DNA of 64,000 nucleotides from Spinacia oleracea. Taxonomy: Eukaryota > Streptophyta > Magnoliopsida > Caryophyllales > Amaranthaceae. Below the pieces are notes generated by a model that saw only the letters and a list, made by a program, of their open reading frames with translations, was not told the DNA's origin and searched no databases. A program made the position numbers and the translations under genes. Where the stretch lies: assembly GCF_020520425.1 (NCBI RefSeq), contig NC_079492.1:141054361-141118360 (forward strand). The letters run 5' to 3'. The first letter of the stretch is position 1; each line of letters opens with the position of its first letter. Below, piece by piece: positions 34,101 to 46,800 of this stretch.

Positions 34101-34460
34101 TTATTTAGTTAGGGAAAACCAATAAATACCTAGTAGTAGAACAGGCAGAATTTTAAGGTGCGGTGTTTGTATACACTATACCTATTATTTTCCATGACTG
34201 CTGTATTCTGATTAAAATGCTGGAAATATACAGGACCAGGAGCTACAACAAGATGTTGTAGCTGATGAAGCAGAACCATTCATGGGAGCTGGTCGTTTTG
34301 GTATGAAATTCACCTTCACTGTAACTTAAAACTGATACATACTTTCTGTGAGCTTGTTTTAAAATCTTATGTTGGTTACTCTTTCTCAGCACGAGCTTAT
34401 CTGTTGGGGTATAACTGTGATGATGAGAAGGAACTTGAAGCTGCCTTGAGGTTTTGCTAG
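28164..34460 (+). CDS. SKIP31: F-box protein, SKIP31 type
   Basis: Nine exons: 28164-28241, 28707-28940, 29042-29115, 30458-30533, 30705-30815, 31919-32093, 32192-32310, 34234-34300, 34390-34460; 334 residues in one continuous frame. F-box proteins are the substrate receptors of SCF ubiquitin ligases; SKIP31 is an SKP1-interacting partner of Arabidopsis. The F-box lies at about 86-129 ([19 protein letters not shown] ... [21 protein letters not shown]), followed by YCMRWGLLP. The N-terminus is acidic with a basic patch MKRTRTED. Residues about 205-260 hold clustered cysteines ([31 protein letters not shown]), suggesting a metal-binding fold. It ends [22 protein letters not shown]. No LRR or Kelch repeats are present. 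Intron 7 holds a MITE. Confidence 0.88.
32663..33451. mobile_element. Tourist-like element in SKIP31 intron 7
   Basis: The left end GGAGGCATTTGATTTGGGG and the right end (opposite strand) GGGCCCATTTCGTTTTTAA are imperfect inverted repeats, flanked by TTA on both sides (32660-32662, 33452-33454). 789 bases, non-coding, with CCACCACC-rich stretches in the middle. This is larger than typical Tourist MITEs and may be a composite. Confidence 0.5.
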
Positions 34461-35840
34461 AGACCCAATAATATGTTTTCTACCATAATGGTGAATGCAT
34501 CAGAAGCCCCTGTACTTGAGATGATGTTAATTTATACTTGTACCATGAAGGTGTTGTAAGTTAGTAACTGCTATTACTTACTGTATCACTAAAACTGTAT
34601 GTCTGTATTGTAATTTGTAAGCTTGTATTTGAATTTGAGTAGTATTTAAAATTTGAAGTTTGTAATAATAGTTCAATGAAGGTTACTTCTTATCGGTTTT
34701 GGATCCTCTAAAGTTCTAAAATAACCCTACAAGGTAGAGTTTGAGCATATCAACCATTGAATGAAAAATCAATGGTTCATATATTATCTTTCCGAAATTC
34801 CCCTATTTTTTCTCATCAATATGAGCCATTGATTTTAAAATGTATGGTTTAGATACAATTCTACCTTGTAGAGTTTATTAAAACTCTAGAGGATCCAGAC
34901 TCTTTTTTATCTATCTGCTTCAAACAGCAACATGATTCTTTTGTCTTTCCATATTAGTAATATTACAGCGTATCGTATGTACTGCTGAAGCTCGAAAGTG
35001 CAGGCGTCCAGTAGGAAAGTGCAACTATGAAAAACATGAATTGGACTATTCTTGTGTGAATGTGGTCCACAATAATATTAGTGTAAACCCAAAACTAATA
35101 ATTTTCTCTAGTACTCTTTTTACATACGTAAGTACCTTTATTATTCATACAGTGATTACGCACCAAATTTGTTAGATGTAATAACCATTTTTTAAATCAT
35201 AGTAACCCTATGTTTTTAAAAGTGATTTGTTACTTAAAATCACATTTTTCAAGCACAACATGTATAAAAGACACTGATTTGATATTTGTTGGGTCTGGAA
35301 GAAGTTGCTTGTAGCTACATTGGTTGTCTTGACCAAAAATGGACTGCTAAGCGGATAGTACCTCCAAACCCTCAAACAATGCACTACTGCTGTCATATTT
35401 TTCTTTTTCCTGCTTAATAATCCTAATAAACATGCCAAAACAAATTAAGAACAAGTTGTTGACATTTTTTAAGGCATGGTCGACAATAAATTTAGTGTGT
35501 ACCGAATTCATTTAAAAATTGGTGAAATTGCGAATATGTTCACTCAAACCTCTAAAACCATCCCTATCTTGGTGACGCTCTCTGGACCAAGGATCATTAT
35601 CTTGATTCTTAAGTAAATTATATAAATAGACCAATATCTTAAGCACAAAGGCATTGAAGCTTCCCTTTTATAATTGTTAAATCACGAGATACATACCTTG
35701 TTTTGTGTACATGACCACTTAATATGCTCATCAAGTTTCTAACTTTTATTGACTTGTTCTCCTCCAGCCTGCTAGGAATACTTTATATTATTACGAGTAT
35801 TATTGTTTGCAAGTATTTCCATCCAAGAAAATCAAGTGTG
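34461..35840. other. 3' UTR of SKIP31 and spacer
   Basis: The first 230 bases are probably SKIP31 3' UTR. The remainder is AT-rich spacer without a supportable gene. Confidence 0.4.
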
Positions 35841-35935
35841 TCTTGGCCTAGTGGAAATGATTCCATCTTCCAACCAAAAGGTTTGGGGTTCCCCTTATCA
35901 CTCCCCCCACTCTCAAAGTGTCTAACCTGCTAATC
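35841..35935 (+). mobile_element. Possible tRNA-derived SINE fragment
   Basis: TGGCCTAGTGG (35844-35854) resembles a polymerase III A box. GGTTTGGGGTTCCCC (35880-35894) lies where a B box (GGTTCGANTCC) would be. It cannot fold as a tRNA and no tail was seen. Low confidence. Confidence 0.3.
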
Positions 35936-36089
35936 CGAGCGGGTGATTTTACTCTTTATGACTAATTCTTGATTGTCCAAAAGTATGAATGTAGTAGTTA
36001 ATAAACTATTTGTTTTCTTAAGACTTCATTTTGATCCCTTACAGTCCATTTTATAGTTAACGGTAATTGAAGATAATCGTAATAATATG

Positions 36090-36213
36090 TTTTTTCTTTT
36101 GGTGTGAATGAGCCACAAGGACAATACAAATTACAAATGGGGGCAGGGAAAATCGAAACAGAGACCTATTGTACACAGGCTTTCAGTCTTAACAACTAAG
36201 TCAAGACCTAATC
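36090..36213 (-). mobile_element. Possible tRNA-derived SINE fragment, minus strand
   Basis: On the minus strand, AGGTCTTGACTTAGTTGTTAA (A-box-like) is followed about 35 bases later by GTTTCGATTTTCC (B-box-like), then CCTGCCCCC. The layout resembles the head of a plant SINE. No tail or duplication identified. Confidence 0.35.
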
Positions 36214-36630
36214 GATTAACTGTAATAATATGTCGGTGAAGATATAAGTATATTATTTGCTTCACTTTAAAAGTATTTTCATCATTTTGTTATGAAAGTC
36301 TTTATCAATGCGTACTAGAAGGATTCTATTATCAACATCGAAAAGCACGGGGTAGCTTATAAAATACGAAGTGAATGTGTGAATGCATATGAATTAAAAG
36401 TCTAGTTTATCTTATCTCTATATACTCCCATTAAAAAGTATTGAAGTATTTGGTATAAGTTAAAATCAAATGAAATTGTAAATCCAACATGAACTTGCTT
36501 AATAAGTAATGAAATGAAGTAATTTGCATACATTTATCTAAAATGAAAAATACAATCACTTAATCCGCTATAGACTTACACTCGGGTGTATTTATATTGA
36601 AATTTTGAAATAAATAAACAGGTAAAAATA

Positions 36631-36895
36631 ATACTTCCTCCGATTTTTAATACTCGCAACGTTTGAAATTTTTATACTATTTACATATTCTACTTTGACT
36701 ATGATTGGTGATTTATAAGTAAGATAAAATATAGTAATGTCAGATGTTGTTAGATTCGTCTCAATGTGTACTTACCAAATATCATTTTTTGGTAATTTTT
36801 GCTTAAATATAATTAAAGATATTAATGATCAAAGTTGTGCATTGACATGCATGAAAGTAACAAACGTTGCGAGGATTAAAAATCGGAGGAAGCAT
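36631..36895. mobile_element. Stowaway-like MITE
   Basis: The ends are near-perfect inverted repeats over more than 30 bases (ATACTTCCTCCGATTTTTAA on the left; ATGCTTCCTCCGATTTTTAA on the opposite strand at the right). The inner parts CGCAACGTTTG also match. Flanks are TA-rich, as expected for Stowaway. Non-coding. Confidence 0.7.
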
Positions 36896-36965
36896 AGTTT
36901 TAATTTGAGTTTTAGATACACCTGATTGTAAGATGGATATGTACAAAAACACAAATTCTTATCGT

Positions 36966-37215
36966 ATAATAAATATTGTACACCGGAGTAAAAGTTAACA
37001 CAAAATGCTTAAAAGTTAAGCTTATATATGTAAAATTTATCTATTTGTAAGTGATTTTTTTTTCATTTTAATAAAACTTATTTCTTCAAAATCACTAATA
37101 ATGTATAAAATCAATCATTTAACCCTTTAAAATATAAGTTATAAAAAAATGAATAAAAGTTATCTTGGTGTACAATAAATTTATTATATACCTTGTGCGC
37201 GCAAGACCTTTTGGT
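36966..37215. repeat. Dispersed repeat, copy 1 (upstream of glycine-rich gene)
   Basis: Shares order and sequence with 41879-42165: TGCTTAAAAGTTA, TTATATATGTAAAA, CATTTTAATAAAA, TTATTTCTTCAAAATCACT, ATCATTTAACCCT, and the end GTGTACAA...TACACCTTGTG...GCAAGACCTTTTG. Non-coding; probably a small transposon. It ends less than 100 bases before the TATA box of the next gene. Confidence 0.65.
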
Positions 37216-37307
37216 ACAAAAATCACGAGCCGTGTGTAGTGCGCGTTGAAATACCGCGTGGAATCGAATTCCCAGAAACGAAGGGGGATATTTTCTCTTA
37301 TTACAAG

Positions 37308-37320
37308 TATATATAAATAA
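37308..37320 (+). promoter_or_regulatory. TATA box of glycine-rich protein gene
   Basis: TATATAAATAA followed by a CT-rich leader (TTCTTCTTCCTCTGTTTC). The leader exon appears to end with TTTTAG before GTACGG at 37414, giving a leader intron of about 1.5 kb up to an AG at 38896 or 38906 just before the start codon. Confidence 0.55.
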
Positions 37321-37413
37321 ATAGGATAAACTTCCCTATTATTTCTTCTTCCTCTGTTTCTTTTACTCGATTTTCTCATTTCTTCTCTTCTGATCATTTT
37401 CTGCTAATTTTAG

Positions 37414-38905
37414 GTACGGTGTCTCTCTCTTCCTTTCTATCTTCTCTGATTTTGTTATCTGCAATTTAATATTCTGGGTTAATTTTGATGGGTGTTGAGC
37501 AATATTTTTGTTTATTTTGCGAGTTTTTGACTTTGATCAAAGCTCTTTTACATGTTTTCAATGCTGCGATCATGTACTTTATATTTTCTGGAGTACCCAG
37601 ATTTCCTTTTTTGCAGATTTATTTTTATGAGATTACATGCAATCCTGTGTTTGACTTTTGTGATTAATCTTTGATGTTATTTTGGAAAATGATATTATGA
37701 TCAGTTGATCACATTTATTTGTTCGATTAAGATTATATGAAATGTCAACTGATTTTGTTGTATAAATTGTTGGTTCATTTTTCCCCCAATTGTAGGGAAT
37801 ATTATTTTACTTACATAGTTACATTCATGCAAAAAATAAAAATAAAAATTCGTTGTGTTGTGATTGATTTAGGTTTTGGATCTGGTGTGATTGTTTTGAA
37901 GATAATGAAGATTGGGAAGATGTTGCCTTAGTTTTTAACTTTCTTGGGCATTTGTTTGTACTGTTGTGTTGTATTCAGAATTTTATTTGTGTAGATGTTT
38001 TGCTAGAGAAAGTGTTTGATTATTATCTGAAGTTGTGTTTATAATACAAGTCTAGTTAGCCATTCTTTGCTATTCTATTGGTAGGATAAAAGACAGTTAC
38101 TGCTTCAAAATCGAATTTTCTGATCAAATTGGAGAGTTGTCTGATTCGCCTTATTTTAGCATGTTTTATTTGGGTGTATTAGGAGCCGCAGTGGCACCAA
38201 ATGTAGACGGGGTTTGATCCCAAGTCTCGGGTACCTCCCTCAAGTCTTTAACCAACTATGTTATTTGGTGTCTATTGATCACTCCGTCTCTAAAAGATTA
38301 CTTTTTTTGGGTGTCCCTTTGCCAACATACCTTAAATGGTAAATTTTTCCACCCGTTTTCTCCCTATCTCCCTCCTCATGAGCCTACTCTATCAACCTAT
38401 GTGCATATTTTACAACTAATTCTTAATAAAGTGAATTTTGGCTATTGGACAATTTTTTAGGAACAGAGAGTATTTTCGAGCATGTTGCACATGTACTTGC
38501 ACGTATGCCTATGGAAATATGCTTATCATGTGCACTGGATTCGAAGTCGCTATCAATCTAGTTCCGACTGTTGAAATTTTACTACCCCTGTACCCCTTTC
38601 CCCCGGAAGGGTGTGTTTTGCAACTTATTTGCTTAGTAAATTTCAGTTGAAGCTAGGAACAACTAGACTGCCCTCAACTAGCCGACCTTTTTTGTTCATA
38701 TTTTTTTTCTTCTTATATGCGATTGCAAGGATGAAATTAATAACTTAATCAGGCTTCCTATCATTGTTATTCTTTTGCTCGACAAGCATGTTTTCTTAGC
38801 GTTTGAATGGTCTATATTTGTTCTATTATGAATGGGATCTGTCACTAGATAAATCGTGGAGTAACTTATTGACCATGTTTAATTTGTATGCATTAGTTTG
38901 TTGAA
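37414..38905 (+). other. Probable leader intron of glycine-rich protein gene
   Basis: Starts GTACGG after a CT-rich leader and ends with AG a few bases before the ATG. T-rich throughout and without coding features. Long leader introns often raise expression of plant genes; that role is only inferred here. Confidence 0.45.
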
Positions 38906-38911
38906 GCAAAC

Positions 38912-39881
38912 ATGGGGGGTGGAAAGGACAACTATAATGAATCTGACAAAGGACTGTTCTCAAATATTGCTGGTCTTGCTGGTGGACATGGTGGCCATGG
39001 AGGACACGGATACCCACCTCAGCAAGGAGGCTACCCACCTCATCAGGGTGGCTACCCGCCACAACAAGGTGGCTACCCACCTCAGCAGGGTGGCTACCCA
39101 CCTCAAGGCTATCCTCCCGCCGGATATCCTCAACACGGTGGTTACCCACCTCAGCAGGGAGGCTACCCACCTCAAGGCTATCCTCCTAATGCTTATCCTG
39201 GTGGTCATGGTTCGCATCAATCTGGAGGTCATGGCTCACATTCAGGTAATAATACTTAAATAGAGGAGTTTGAGTTATGTACATAACATCGGTAATACTT
39301 CATCCGTTCCTTGAATATCGCACCAATTTGATTTTTACTCTATTCACACTACGACTTTTTGGAGTCATGTGAGATCTTGTTAGATTCGTATCGATATATA
39401 TTTTCTAAATATCATTCTTTTTCTTTTTAATTTTACTCATACATAATTTGAGATATTAAGAGTCAAACTAGTGTATTAAAGTAGTAAAAGTCAACCATGG
39501 TGCAATATGTAAGGAACGGAGGAATTATATCATTTTTCGCATTAATATCTTTTATATAATTTGTTGGTCTGGTGTCCTTGTTCAGGTGGATCAGGAGGCA
39601 TGGGTGCCATGGGTGGAATTCTAGCTGGAGGTGCTGCGGCCGCTGCAGCAGCATATGGAGCTCATAAGTTGACACAGGGTTCACATGGTTCTCACGGTGG
39701 TGGTATGCTTGGTGGTTTTGGTGGTGGTTCCCATGGTGGTGGCATGTTTGGTGGCTCTCATGGTGGTGGCTACGGTCATCATGGAGGAAAGTTCAAGCAC
39801 GGGAAACACGGCAAGTTCAAGGGTGGCAAACATAAGGGTGGCATGTTCGGAGGTGGAAAGAAGTTCAAGAAGTGGAAGTAA
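38912..39881 (+). CDS. Glycine-rich protein A3-like (XYPPX-repeat protein)
   Basis: Two exons, 38912-39245 and 39586-39881, joined in frame to 209 residues. The N-terminus [20 protein letters not shown] is followed by about ten Tyr-Pro-Pro units in Gly/Gln context (GGYPPQQ) at residues 33-90. Next come a small-residue stretch [16 protein letters not shown] with a hydrophobic core, Gly-rich GGGS/HGG repeats, and a basic His/Lys-rich tail ([18 protein letters not shown] ... KKFKKWK). This layout is that of the plant glycine-rich protein A3 group, whose function is not established. The repeats make the DNA internally repetitive, and several opposite-strand frames here are only its shadows. The intron holds a Stowaway-like MITE. 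Confidence 0.88.
39293..39528. mobile_element. Stowaway-like MITE in the glycine-rich gene intron
   Basis: The left end ATACTTCATCCGTTCCTTG and the right end (opposite strand) ATTCCTCCGTTCCTTACA are inverted repeats, with matching inner segments AATATCGCACC / CATATTGCACC. It makes up most of the single coding-region intron. Confidence 0.7.
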
Positions 39882-40857
39882 TTGGGATGTCCCCATTTCA
39901 GTATACATACCTAATAACTTAAATGACTACTTATTTACTTGTTGTGCTTAAGGATTATGTTGGATGTAGTGTTGTATTTGTTGTCATGGATTGTTCTCCT
40001 TTGTGGCCTGAACCAGTCAGTGCGGCATCTTCTTGACCATTGCGATTTAGATATATACATGAATGGAGCTTGTGTGGCTTGTCTTTCCTGATTTCACGTT
40101 CTAATTTGAGGGTTTCTTTGACTAGAAATATTGCTGCATTTAATTCAGTTTGTTTCATTGTATGGTTTAATTTAACAGAGCATTTTGCTGTTGATATCAT
40201 GATATGTGAACTAAAATTATCCAAATAATACAATGTTTGTTTCTGCTCATCTTTAGTTATATGACAAATCATATGTAGTACTCGTAGTATCATATAATCG
40301 ATTGTGTTTGTTAATAAGTACAAAACTTGAATGCGAAAAGGATCCTTCCAATTTGCCGTATCAAATTAGAACATAATGGATTTCAAAATTTGTTTATATT
40401 ACAAAAAAATCGCGGTAAACTGCGCCATACACCATTTTTGTTTACTGGTGCTTTAGTTCAATTACATTGGAACAAATGCACCAGGATACAGCTTGGTATA
40501 AAACTAAACTGAATAAAAGAAATGTTTAGCTACAACTTATGAACCGATCTTTATCAAGATCAATGATTCAACAGAATTTTCATAAATATCCGATTCAGAA
40601 TAGTATTGCAACAGCTTCCCCTGCCCTGACTGCCCTGACTGCCCTGCCCTAGAAGAGGGCAAGACTTCTCTTTGTACGCCTGAGTTGCAGCAAGCATTGC
40701 ACCAATAACCAAAATATGTTCCTCTGTTAGAGTACTGCCAGCTTCCGGCCAAACATGAAGTACTGTCTACAAATGTCTGTCAGCTGATTGCATGCTTTTG
40801 TCTCTCCGTGTAATGCCTTTACAGTTCTCGTGTTGGAAGGGCGTACGGTCTAGGCAG
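39882..40857. other. Convergent 3' regions of glycine-rich gene and XEG113
   Basis: The two genes point toward each other, so both 3' UTRs lie here. A short array of CCCTGACTG-like units occurs at 40620-40652. No additional gene can be supported. Confidence 0.5.
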
Positions 40858-43800
40858 CTATACTGGAGGGTGATCATCCTCCGGTTTTTGTGGCGGTAAT
40901 GGTTTCCAGTTAGGTTTCTTATCCCAATACATATCATAATATATATGACCTGGTGTGTTATTCATCACACAACACCATATGCCTACATAACGTTTAACAC
41001 GTTTCTCAAACTTCTGCTCTCTCTCCTAAATGAGCATATTACCATGTAAGTATTTACAGGAACTACGTACGGTAGCAAGCAGCATGCACACAAAAGCTAG
41101 GAAATGTTTTGAAACGGAAACTTACCTTTTCAGCAAACCCAAGGAAGGCATCCTGGATTGACATGAAATTTATAACTTTGACATTCTTGAATGGGGAGAA
41201 CACTGACTTGAACTATCAAACAATTAAAACATAAGATAATCAATTGCATTGTTGAATATATTTAATAAGATAAAGGCTAGGCAGAACTGAAAAAGGAACT
41301 CACATTTACAAAACAAAAACACTCAAATAACAAGGAAGCAGAAAGTTAAAGAGTCCTTTCTCAAATTCTTTTTCTTGTGTAAGATTGTATTGTGAGTGAT
41401 AAGATCACGAGGATGAGGAGGACTTGATCGGGGATTACAGGAGATGGAATATAAATGACTGGGTATTACCCATAAAAGAGGTCCAAATTTTGGCCAGCCC
41501 CTTTTGTGTATATCATCATCTCAACCAAATGCTGATCCACTTTTGTGGATTTTATCCTATCTTCTCCAGTATGAGTATCTCAAAGATGTCTAGCTCTTAT
41601 TTAGTATCACAAGTTCTTATGCACTAAATACTGTACACCGTAAATTTAACTACGGAATCTTTCTCATTATACCGGCGAGGATGCCTGACCAGGGTTTAGA
41701 TCTTTGTCCATCATTTCTTTCTATTTCTTTTGAATTACATGACTGGAAATCCTCCTTTCATCGGTGGCCAAAAGACCAATCACTTACTACCTAATTCCGA
41801 GTTTCAACCGAACTGCTCCATTTTTTTTTTTTTTTTTTCCTGTTGCTTTGTCTTCTTCGGACCGGACCCCCTAACCAATATGCTTAAAAGTTACCCTTAT
41901 ATATGTAAAAGTTCTATTTTTTAGTGATAAAATTTTTCATTTTAATAAAAATTATTTCTTCAAAATCACTGATAATGTGTAAAATTAATCATTTAACCCT
42001 CTATAAAGTTATCTATCAATTTTTTTTTTATAATATAAAACTTAGACAAAGCATATTAAAAGTTACAAAAAAAACTAGGTAACAGTTACAAAAAGCTGGT
42101 GAAAAGTTATATCATGGTGTACAAAAAATTTAATGTACACCTTGTGAGTGCAAGACCTTTTGATTTAGTATAGTCCATAACAAGAATCCTACAACACTAA
42201 TCAAGAATAATGAGAAAATACATATACTAAGAGGCAATTGAAAACTTAAAATAACCTCCTTGTACATTGTGAACATTCACAACAAGATACCAAATAAAGG
42301 AAAGCATCAAGTATACAGAACAAAACTTTCAAGCAACGCGTTAGCACCCAAACTCTCATCTTTCATCTTGCAAACTAAAACCATTTGTAAATAACTTTCC
42401 TGTACTACAAGAACATTCACAACAAGAAGATGCCAAATAATGAAATCCCAAGACCCAAACAAAAAGACCACCAAAACTTTCAAGCACGTTAGCACCCAAA
42501 CTATCATCTTGCAAACTAACGGCATTTGTTATTCTTCACGCTTCGTTGCCATATAAGTAACAAGCCTGGCTAATGACAGGTATCCAGAGGTAGTAAATGT
42601 TAGGGAACAATCACAAACAACGCATCTCTATTACATACTTCAAAAATGAAATGTGAAAGTAAGTCCTATTATTGGAAGCGGTGTAATACCTTGGAAATTG
42701 CAGTCAGGCTATAAAATAGACAGGTTTCAAGATAGGTGGGAGAAAGAGCATATTATGCATTTTTAAAAGGATAATTTCCAGCTCCAGACAAACATAAATA
42801 AGGTAGCAGCAGAGTAGCTAAGATAAAATCAGTTCTGGGGGGTAACACGGTAACACCATTGACTAAATGGCATGCTAGCAATGATTTAGGATAGGAAGAC
42901 AGAGAAGGATGGCTACAAACAAGGCTGGCGTGGAAGGAGGCCTAAGTAAGATGATCATCTGTCACTTGGAAGGTGGGATTGTGTCTCTCAGTCTGGTTCT
43001 ACATCATAAGTTCATAACCAATTTAGGAAATGTAAAACAATTTAAGGCCTTAGGAAAAGGATCAATAAAACATGATGAGTAACATCAGATAATAAACACA
43101 TTAGGACAATTATAGATTTTATGAAGCACCCACGCCTATTTTAAGTACATACTAGCTTCCACTACTGCTCTCTCTCTCTGTTCTTGCAGTTTTCCTCCTC
43201 TTTTGTTTACTATGTAGCCCTTTGTTTGTGTAGAGAATTTTGTGTTGGGCTATTACTACAGGGAGACAGAGGAGATTTTATGGGATAAAATTACCAGATG
43301 GTTGGCTGTTTAAGGCAGGTGATTTCTTAAGATATCAGCAATAGGTGCACTTGTAGTGAACATCTAAGTGTATTTTACCATACCATAATAAGTTTAATCA
43401 AATTAAACGACAGTTTATCAACAATCCCCAACTATCATAAATGAATACCGTTTTTTCGCTGCCATGTTTGGGAAATCTAAGCAGTCCGGCAGCGCTAGAA
43501 TTACTGGTAGCATGGCAGTCTTTTGATCCCACTTGACAAAGTTGCACATCGAGCCACGACTCCTTTACCTAGACACCAAAAAAGTCAGGTAAATTATTTT
43601 TTTAAATATGCAGTTTCTATTGGATGGATCTATCACATCCCTATATTAACATACTTTCAGGGGCAGTGCTGGGTTATCAAGAAAGGAATATTCCCTGATA
43701 TCAATATGTGGGCCAAATTCTTGCTGTGACAAGTCTCGCAGCATCACGTTAACCTGCAGTAGATATTCAAATAACAATGTCAAATTTAATATACAAAAAC

Positions 43801-46800
43801 ACATGTAAATCTCAGCAACCAGATTCAAGACTTAAGTTTAAGAGTATGTAACATGAACATGTGTTTGAATCAAGTCTCCCCTGTATAAGTATAGAACACA
43901 CAACGATAAACATGGATTTATATAGTCTCCTTGAAGAACCATTGTAAGTTTGCAGTTCGAAAGAATTCTAGGAAGTGGGAAGATTTTTACTTCAAAAGGA
44001 ACACCCCCAACTTCACCTTTTTCTACCTTCACAAGAATCAGAAAACTCTCTTCTTCTAACGGTCAGTGCACGTAAGTTCCAAGTTCTATATACTTAGACA
44101 TTGCCATGCGTCTTCTTAACTCTAGCAATTAACAGAGCAACTTTTCAGACTGAAGACATATTGAGACGCACAAACTTATTCACATTGAAACATCAATACT
44201 AATGCAATATTTATTGTCAGATTCACAACCTTTTTGGTCTATATCCAATGGAGAGAAGGCAAGAAGACAATGACATTAGCTTATTATTATTTCTTCTACT
44301 TATTTGGTCGTCTTTGTTCCAACTGTCTTTCTATTCTTCTTTTAAATATTTTTGTCTTCTCCTAATGCTTCTATGACCCTCAATCAACTTTCTATTCATA
44401 AAAAACAACTTCAATTATCTCTAGTGACTCAGTGAGTAAGTTTCTCGTAGATGAAATGCAACAGAGAACAAACAAATAGCCTGACAAGCATTTATAGGTT
44501 TTCCGTTCAAGATAAAAGTAAAAGAAAACTCTCTTGATCCTTCACATATACCAATATTGGTTATTTTCCAGGTAAAACATTCAATATTAAAACACCAAAC
44601 TATTTCAAGGCCAGACTCACGCAAATGATTAAGCAAAAGAGTAAAAGCAATTAGCCTAAACAAGGATTGTAGCTGAATGAATTTTCACGCTATGCTCTAC
44701 CTCAAAAACATGATCCATAGGGCAAATGAAAGGTTGCCTTGTCATGGTACCCTCCAGGATTCCAGGATGACCAAACCAAAGCCTATCCAACCTGCACCAT
44801 ATTGGAGGCATAACCTATAAATCATAGCAAGAAGTAAACAAGATGTCAACATATAAATTCCCAACGAGGCAATCTTAAGTCCTGATTCCTGAAGTCATAA
44901 ATCACAACTGCAACTGGTAAAATCTACAAATTTGCATCACTCAATTTTTCAGATTAAAAGATGCAAGACTAGAGGACATAATAGACAAGGCACCAACACA
45001 CTGCAAATCTTCAAATTATTCGAGTATAAACAACTTATGTACTCTGGGAACGCAAAAAATACAATTTGACCATCGTCTTCTCTATAGAAGGGGTCTGTTC
45101 TTGTTGACAGAACATAATAACAGATTAGAGGTTAAAATGGTCAAGGCAACTCACAAGAATATATGTAAAACTCTAGGTACTTCTAAAGTACAAAGTTTGT
45201 TGAAATCCCGAGGAAGGGGGAGACAAAAAAAAAAAGAAAAAAAAAGGAAAGAAGCTGAAAAAGGAACTAATACATCTAATGCCGATGTGGTATATCCTCT
45301 TGTCAAAATGTATATTTATTATAAAGTTTCTATCTGTTAACCTCCCTTTTTCCTATATGTACTCTCTCTAATATATTTTAGTTCGTGCTTAATATTAGGA
45401 TGATGTATCACAATTGATAATTATGAACTTAAAATAAACAGAATCAAATATTCATTTTGAGTAGAGATGCACATCGACAGCCACAATTACAAAAGATATG
45501 CATTTACGAACAGTCAAACGTGTTCTCACCAGGGTACGATTCAGCAATGACGCGATAGCAAGTGCTGTTCGTATCTGTTTCATCTGAAGAAAAGCATAAA
45601 AGGTCATTAAGCAGATGTCATACATAGTAGCAACTACAGACATCAGCAATTTACATTGTACCTGATAATTAACAACATCAAAGTGTGACTCAACACTATG
45701 CTCTCCATCTAATAACAAGCTCCTCGGAATGGATGGCTTAAAGGACAAGAAACCTCCTGCATTAGATTCAACAGAGGTGGCAGATCATCTATGTTCCAAA
45801 CTTTCAAATACAAAGCAAAGAGCTTATGCAAGGGCTAAGAGATGAACCCGAGAACAATGCTAAATCCAATGTATTGTTACTACCGCTAGAAGATAAGAAA
45901 GTTTATAATCATTGTTAACTTCTAACTTTTCTAGATTTATATGCTTTAATCAATATATGATTATGAAGAACAATACTGGACTCAGACACTTTTCCATCAG
46001 ATTTGATAATAGACAAATAGCCAATCCATATCTCCCAACGAACACACATGTACTTCTTTATAAAATAAATGTCAATCAACACCAAAGACAGGCTTAAACA
46101 CTACCCTATAGAGGTCCACAGAAGCCCAAATCGAAACGGCCAAATACTTTGACAAGAGGAACTTCCACTTAAAAGACTGTCAGACACACATCACATATTT
46201 CACGTGAGACCATTAACATGCCCATCCTGAATTTCTTTGAGGGTACAGGATCCTTTATCTTCAGGTTTTTTTGTTCATTCAGTAGAAAGATAGGACAAAC
46301 AAGCCCCTCACTCAGTATTCGACTGGTTTGAAGGGAGAGGGGGAGGGGGGGGGGGGGGGGGGGGAAGCTTACTGTAGTCTGTCGGGGCAAAGCAATACAG
46401 TTAGGAAACCTCACAATTTTCAACTCTTCTCATGAAATACATGTCAAATGACTAAGAGCCTTTAAAGTAAGAAGGCATGCATAATTTCCCTTCTTGCCAA
46501 TCAATAGCAACATAGGACAAACAAACCCCTCACTCAATTTGTTGTCCTAGTTAACAGATTTAAAAAGATTAAGGAATGAGGAAATGGACCGAAATATAAA
46601 TTTGCAGTGGAACTGAACCACCAGGAGGGTTAATATGAAACATACTAAGGCAATCACTATGAAATAAAGAGAATACAAAAATGCAAGTAATAAATCACCA
46701 ACAAGCATGAAAGAGGTTTGTTTCTAAACATGAAAGAGAAGAAAAAGGTGAGGTACAAGCAGTCGTCTTTTTGCTACATGAAATGAAGCACATATATTAT

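Noticed and set aside
38172-38255. tRNA/SINE-like stretch GAGCCGCAGTGGCACC ... GGGTTTGATCCC
   Set aside because: Boxes are poorly spaced and it cannot fold as a cloverleaf; it lies in the leader intron of the glycine-rich gene.
38826-39263. Repeat-rich frames on both strands over the glycine-rich gene
   Set aside because: Shadows of the GGYPPQQ repeat coding region in other frames.
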